Positions 14,406 to 16,893 of a DNA stretch of 16,893 bases are shown here, piece by piece. Positions within the stretch are counted from its first letter, which is position 1. Each line of letters opens with the position of its first letter. Origin of the DNA: JBCLLP01 sp039738635 (GTDB taxonomy: Bacteria; Patescibacteriota; Saccharimonadia; CAILAD01; BJGX01); assembly GCA_039738635.1 (NCBI GenBank), contig JBCLLN010000013.1:1-16893 (forward strand), in the 5' to 3' direction. A program made the translations under genes and the position numbers. The notes under the pieces are model-generated. The model saw nothing but the letters and a program-made list of their open reading frames with translations, searched no databases and was not told the DNA's origin.

Positions 14406-15038
14406 ATGGAAACAATCATTACATTAGGGTTTTATCTTATAATTTTAGTTATAGTGCTGACCGTGCATGAGTTTTCTCATGCTTGGGCTGGGCATATGCT
14501 AGGGGATATCACAGCTAAGCGCGAGGGCCGCTTAACGCTCAATCCAGCCAAGCATATTGACCCATTGATGACACTGCTATTACCACTAGGGCTTATCTTG
14601 CTTGGGAGCCCAGTAGTGTTCGGAGCTGCTAAGCCCGTGCCATTTAATCCTTACGCCCTAAAGCATGGCAAAGCAGGGGTTGCGCTAGTGGCCTTTGCCG
14701 GCCCCGCCAGCAATTTATTGATGGCAATAATTGTAGGCTTGTATTTAAGGTTTATGAACATCGGGGGTTTGGGTGAGCTATTCCTAACCCTGTTCGTGCT
14801 GGTTAATGTAGCTTTCTTTGTGTTTAACATGATTCCTTTCCCTCCCCTAGACGGGAGTAGATTATTATATGCCATCGCTCCGCCAGCGCTGGCTGACATT
14901 ATGGACAGGATAGAGCAGTACGGCTTAGTGGCAGTATTCGTATTTATTTTTATATTCTTTAGTTTTATTGGGCCTAGCTTTGGCCGTCTGGTTGGCGGTA
15001 TGGCGGCCTTAATAGTAGGACAGCCTGTGTTACGATAA
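14406..15038 (+). CDS. Site-2 protease family protein (M50)
   Basis: A 210-aa multi-pass membrane metalloprotease. The zinc-binding HEFSH (HExxH) lies in the first transmembrane helix (about residues 21-25) with HAWAGHMLGD following. The second motif NMIPFPPLDGSRLL (about 141-154) supplies the Asp ligand. Four or five hydrophobic segments are visible, and the length is typical for the compact rhomboid-like S2P group that lacks PDZ domains. Such proteases cleave transmembrane segments of regulators or signal-peptide remnants; the substrate is unknown. The gene is monocistronic and is followed by a promoter and a structured non-coding region. Confidence 0.92.
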   Translation: METIITLGFYLIILVIVLTVHEFSHAWAGHMLGDITAKREGRLTLNPAKHIDPLMTLLLPLGLILLGSPVVFGAAKPVPFNPYALKHGKAGVALVAFAGPASNLLMAIIVGLYLRFMNIGGLGELFLTLFVLVNVAFFVFNMIPFPPLDGSRLLYAIAPPALADIMDRIEQYGLVAVFVFIFIFFSFIGPSFGRLVGGMAALIVGQPVLR

Positions 15039-15040
15039 GG

Positions 15041-15049
15041 TGCTATAAT
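15041..15049 (+). promoter_or_regulatory. Extended -10 promoter of the candidate ncRNA
   Basis: TGC then TATAAT (15041-15049), a consensus extended -10 placed right after the M50 stop; predicted start near 15056. No open reading frame follows on this strand. Confidence 0.6.
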
Positions 15050-15055
15050 TAAAAG

Positions 15056-15262
15056 TGCTTATCTACTGCACTCGCAATAAATACGCAGTAACTTTTTCCG
15101 GTTACTTTTTAACTTTAGGGAGTTTAAGATTGCTCGCTGGCTTTTATTAGCCAGTAGATGCTGAGGACACCCACCTGTCATTTGGCGGGAAAGGTTAGTA
15201 GCGTAAGCGGTGTGGTGGATCTGCATTAATTATTAAAATAACCCCTTATATATGGGGGTTAT
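15056..15262 (+). ncRNA. Candidate structured non-coding RNA of about 207 nt (family not recognised)
   Basis: Bounded by a consensus promoter and a strong terminator and lacking a credible ORF. Hairpins seen: TACTGC/GCAGTA (15064-15069 with 15085-15090), AGTAAC/GTTACT (15087-15092 with 15101-15106) followed by a T-run, CTGGCT/AGCCAG (15137-15142 with 15149-15154), and a long-range stem ATGC/GCAT (15158-15161 with 15223-15226) enclosing ACACCCACC (15167-15175) that can pair with GGTGTGGTG (15209-15217). The first two hairpins share AGTA and exclude each other, as in an attenuator. The size would suit 6S RNA, but I cannot match its consensus. It does not match RNase P, SRP RNA or tmRNA as I know them. 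Confidence 0.5.
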
Positions 15263-15267
15263 TTTTT
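15236..15267. terminator. Terminator of the ncRNA, shared with the convergent regulator gene
   Basis: AAATAACCCC (15236-15245) and GGGGTTATTTTTT (15255-15267) form a strong hairpin ending in six T. The minus-strand gene stops at 15266-15268, so the same hairpin can end transcription from that side. Confidence 0.8.
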
Positions 15268-15808
15268 ATAAATCCCAGTACTTGCGGTATTTGCTATCAC
15301 TATCAATTGACTGGGCGACAATCAGCCTTATCTCGGACTTTAGGCCCAGCTGTTTGCGCAAGCTAGCAACAAGCTTAGTGGGGTTGTAGGGTATCAGCCA
15401 TAAACCCTTAGTGTAATTTATGAATCCATGTCGTTTTAAGGTCAAGATGAGCTGATTGCGGGCGACTTTTTTGGTTTCTGGTATATCAAAGGTTATAAGG
15501 AACCAACGGCCATCCCAGCGTTCTGATATACCAAGGCCATCTTCACTTACTTGGTGTGCTCTGAGCCGATCCTTGCCTTGCTCGGTAATCTTAAAGACCT
15601 TTTCATTGTCAAGTAATCCTACGCTAACATAGCCCTGCCTAGCTAGCAGAGCCAGAGTATCTATAATACGCCTTCTAGGTGTAGAGCTCTTGGTAGCAGA
15701 GAATAAACCTGTCAGGCCCTTATTAGTACTCAAGTCGCCCAGGGGGGCGACTTTTTTGGTTTGAATCAGCCGCAGTATCTCGGCCGTCTTATTGGAGTTT
15801 GCACTCAT
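15266..15808 (-). CDS. PaaX-like winged-helix regulator with a Cas2-like C-terminal domain
   Basis: 180 aa from the ATG at 15808; an alternative ATG at 15862 would add 18 unconvincing residues (MTQCLCNLSNL...) across an AT-rich palindromic region, so the shorter form is preferred. The N-terminal half is a winged helix (TAEILRLIQ..., RRRIIDTLALLARQGYVSVG, FKITEQGKDRL). The C-terminal half, WDGRWFLITFDIPETKKVARNQL then FINYTKGLWLIPYNP, has the ferredoxin-like fold of PaaX C-domains and Cas2, with the conserved FDIPE strand. There is no CRISPR array or other cas gene nearby, so an adaptation role is not supported. PaaX-type proteins are ligand-responsive repressors; ligand and targets are unknown. 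Convergent with the ncRNA. Confidence 0.75.
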   Translation of the reverse strand: MSANSNKTAEILRLIQTKKVAPLGDLSTNKGLTGLFSATKSSTPRRRIIDTLALLARQGYVSVGLLDNEKVFKITEQGKDRLRAHQVSEDGLGISERWDGRWFLITFDIPETKKVARNQLILTLKRHGFINYTKGLWLIPYNPTKLVASLRKQLGLKSEIRLIVAQSIDSDSKYRKYWDL

Positions 15809-15820
15809 AGTTTTAGAGTT

Positions 15821-15877
15821 TGACACACATAAATTACTTAAATTACATAAACATTGTGTCATAGCATAACTATTATG
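15821..15877. promoter_or_regulatory. Operator-like palindromes upstream of the PaaX-like gene
   Basis: TGACACA (15821-15827) is the inverse complement of TGTGTCA (15855-15861), enclosing the direct repeat AAATTAC (15831-15837 and 15840-15846). Next to it is the palindrome CATAA-CTA-TTATG (15865-15877). Two symmetric sites between the regulator's start and its likely promoter suggest autoregulation. The remaining stretch to 15960 is AT-rich with nothing further recognised. Confidence 0.35.
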
Positions 15878-15964
15878 TAAAGACTTATGTTTAAAGTTTT
15901 TTATTTATTGTGCTTCTATATCTGATGTAGGTCTAAAAAACGGCATTTTAGAAAAATAATTTTT

Positions 15965-16027
15965 TTGAAATTTTTTTTAAAAAAAAGTGTATAATTAATT
16001 AAAATCATTAATTTTTATTAAGGAGGG
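15965..16027 (+). promoter_or_regulatory. Promoter and strong RBS of the Nudix-like gene
   Basis: TTGAAA (15965-15970), 19-bp AT-rich spacer, TATAAT (15990-15995), then AAGGAGGG (16020-16027) just before the ATG at 16030. The consensus Shine-Dalgarno contrasts with the leaderless style of several neighbours. Confidence 0.6.
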
Positions 16028-16029
16028 TT

Positions 16030-16539
16030 ATGAAATCGAGCATTTCAACACATTTTGATACCCCAAAAGAGTCTGTTGTAGTGTTTGTCGTGTGTGATGG
16101 CAAACTTTTGCTTAGAAGGTATGAATACCAGGGAATATGGGTTTGTGAAGCAACTGTAGGAGAGTTTTTTACAAAAGGAGAGGATACTTTAAAAAAAGTG
16201 ATTGAGGTAGAAAAGCAGCAGCTCGATATATCTATAAGACCGAAATTTATATGCAATATTGAAAGCTATATTAACAAGCCTAAACCAGATGGCAGGGTGA
16301 GGCTTAGATCGCTCATTTATTTGCTAGAAATAACCGAGGAGATCAAAAGTCAGATTAAAAAAGATAGCCAGTTTAGGTGGCTTGGCCTAGAAGAAATTAA
16401 TAACTCTAAAATAATAAGAGAAGATGATAAATTGATTTTCTCAAGAATCTTAAAAGGTAATTATAAAGACATAATTTTGAATGTGGACCAGATGGGAAAG
16501 TGGGGCAGGCCTAAGTTGCTAGATTGGTCTGAAGCCTAG
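16030..16539 (+). CDS. Nudix-fold-like protein with a degenerate Nudix box
   Basis: A 169-aa protein. The first half reads like a Nudix hydrolase: VVVFVVCDGKLLLRRYEYQG (strand and substrate loop), then GEFFTKGEDTLKKVIEVEKQ where the Nudix box GxxxxxExxxxxxxREUxEExGU should be. The glycine/GE start remains, but RE..EE is replaced by IEVEKQ, so the metal-binding glutamates are largely lost. The RLRSLIYLLEI strand and FRWLGLEEINNSKI are typical of the second half. Hydrolysis is therefore doubtful and a binding or sensing role is possible. It has a strong RBS and its own promoter. Base composition is more A-rich (lysine and isoleucine codons) than the core genes to the left, which may mark acquired DNA beside the tRNA. 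Confidence 0.6.
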   Translation: MKSSISTHFDTPKESVVVFVVCDGKLLLRRYEYQGIWVCEATVGEFFTKGEDTLKKVIEVEKQQLDISIRPKFICNIESYINKPKPDGRVRLRSLIYLLEITEEIKSQIKKDSQFRWLGLEEINNSKIIREDDKLIFSRILKGNYKDIILNVDQMGKWGRPKLLDWSEA

Positions 16540-16561
16540 GACTTATAAAATTATTGCGAAA

Positions 16562-16578
16562 TGGCTGGGGTGACAGGG
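16562..16578 (-). repeat. Remnant of a tRNA 3' end
   Basis: On the minus strand this reads CCCTGT-CACCCC-AGCCA, like the T-stem, acceptor arm and CCA of the tRNA at 16794-16869, but with two changed bases (15 of 17 match). It has no 5' half. Confidence 0.5.
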
Positions 16579-16584
16579 TAAGGT

Positions 16585-16636
16585 AAGCAAAAAGCCCACC
16601 CTGCGGTGGACTCTTTACTTGGTCGGGGTGACAGGG
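16585..16636 (-). repeat. Direct repeat of the tRNA-Pro 3' end plus terminator (left copy)
   Basis: 52 nt identical to 16759-16810. It contains the last 17 nt of the tRNA (CCCTGTCACCCCGACCA on the minus strand) and the downstream terminator. It looks like an att-type scar or tandem duplication. Confidence 0.75.
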
Positions 16637-16758
16637 TAGCGGGCTAGGCGCCCTTTTCCCTGCGGTGCTCGGACTAAACTCTAGCAAGCTAGAGCTTAAT
16701 CGCTGCGCTCCTCGTACACCGAACCTTTGGGTTTCTCGCCCTAGCCACCCCTGAAGAC
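16637..16758. repeat. Nested inverted-repeat segment between the tRNA-derived repeats
   Basis: No gene seen. Concentric pairings: GGGGT (16625-16629) with ACCCC (16747-16751), GGCTAGG (16642-16648) with CCTAGCC (16740-16746), CGGTG (16663-16667) with CACCG (16717-16721), and a central perfect hairpin CTCTAGC-AA-GCTAGAG (16679-16694). It is more G+C-rich than the neighbouring gene. Confidence 0.55.
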
Positions 16759-16793
16759 AAGCAAAAAGCCCACCCTGCGGTGGACTCTTTACT
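16759..16793 (-). terminator. tRNA-Pro terminator (and right copy of the direct repeat)
   Basis: On the minus strand, GTCCACC-GCAG-GGTGGGC followed by TTTTTGC, a Rho-independent terminator beginning about 10 nt after the tRNA CCA. The same sequence is present in the left copy at 16585-16619. Confidence 0.75.
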
Positions 16794-16869
16794 TGGTCGG
16801 GGTGACAGGGCTCGAACCTGCGACCTCACGACCCCCAGCCGTACGCGCTACCAACTGCGCCACACCCCG
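16794..16869 (-). tRNA. tRNA-Pro (anticodon GGG)
   Basis: A 76-nt cloverleaf on the minus strand: acceptor CGGGGTG/CACCCCG, D-stem GCGC/GCGC, anticodon stem TACGG/TCGTG, loop CTGGGGG with U33, anticodon GGG and G37 as in other proline tRNAs, T-stem GCAGG/CCTGT with loop TTCGAGC, discriminator A and an encoded CCA. It reads CCC/CCU. Its 3' end is duplicated downstream (16620-16636). Confidence 0.95.
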
Positions 16870-16893
16870 ACAATAACTTCATAATAGCCGATA

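Noticed and set aside
15266..15808. cas2 gene of a CRISPR system
   Set aside because: The Cas2-like domain is fused to a winged helix as in PaaX-type regulators, and no cas1 or repeat array is in the window.
15809..15862. 18-residue N-terminal extension of the PaaX-like protein
   Set aside because: It covers an AT-rich palindromic region and yields a Cys/Asn-rich stretch unlike the family; the ATG at 15808 is more plausible.

Overview
The window looks like a chromosomal segment of a small-genome bacterium, most likely a member of the Candidate Phyla Radiation close to Saccharibacteria (TM7). This is inferred from short intergenic spaces, many promoters sitting almost on top of start codons, a MurT/GatD lipid II amidation pair, a ThrRS without a TGS domain, an AI-2E-family permease, winged-helix proteins fused to nucleotidyltransferase-like or Cas2-like domains, and an AT-leaning composition. 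TGA is used as a stop (murT ends in TGA), so the TGA=Gly code of Gracilibacteria/SR1 does not fit. The taxonomic call is an inference.

Left housekeeping block (1-8151): a truncated pgeF/YfiH-type gene, then thrS behind a leader that contains a convincing T-box element. miaA, murT and gatD follow closely, with murT and gatD overlapping. Next come a winged-helix/nucleotidyltransferase-like protein, an AI-2E-family permease and a beta-lactamase-fold protein that has lost the metal-binding signature. The block covers tRNA charging, tRNA modification and peptidoglycan amidation.

Accessory island (about 8152-13990): two paralogous solenoid proteins built of a 21-residue LxL..LTSAEGLTLP..IGG repeat (3 and 13 copies) flank a MoxR/AAA_5 ATPase and a large protein that joins an HExxH metallopeptidase-like region to a C-terminal vWA domain with an intact MIDAS. 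The 3' end of the preceding MBL-like gene and its terminator recur at the far end of the island as a direct repeat (8128-8152 and 13991-14015). This looks like an insertion or duplication footprint. The left copy of the terminator is itself split by a palindromic sequence. The island is the best candidate for an undescribed system: an AAA+/vWA-metallopeptidase machine with repeat-variable solenoid partners.

Right block (14032-16893): rpmB (L28) on the minus strand, divergent from an M50 site-2 protease. Then come a probable stand-alone structured RNA with its own promoter and terminator, a PaaX/Cas2-like winged-helix regulator on the minus strand, and a Nudix-like protein with a degraded Nudix box. 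The window ends with tRNA-Pro(GGG) on the minus strand. The 3' end of this tRNA plus its terminator is duplicated downstream around a nested inverted-repeat structure, as at an integration hot spot.
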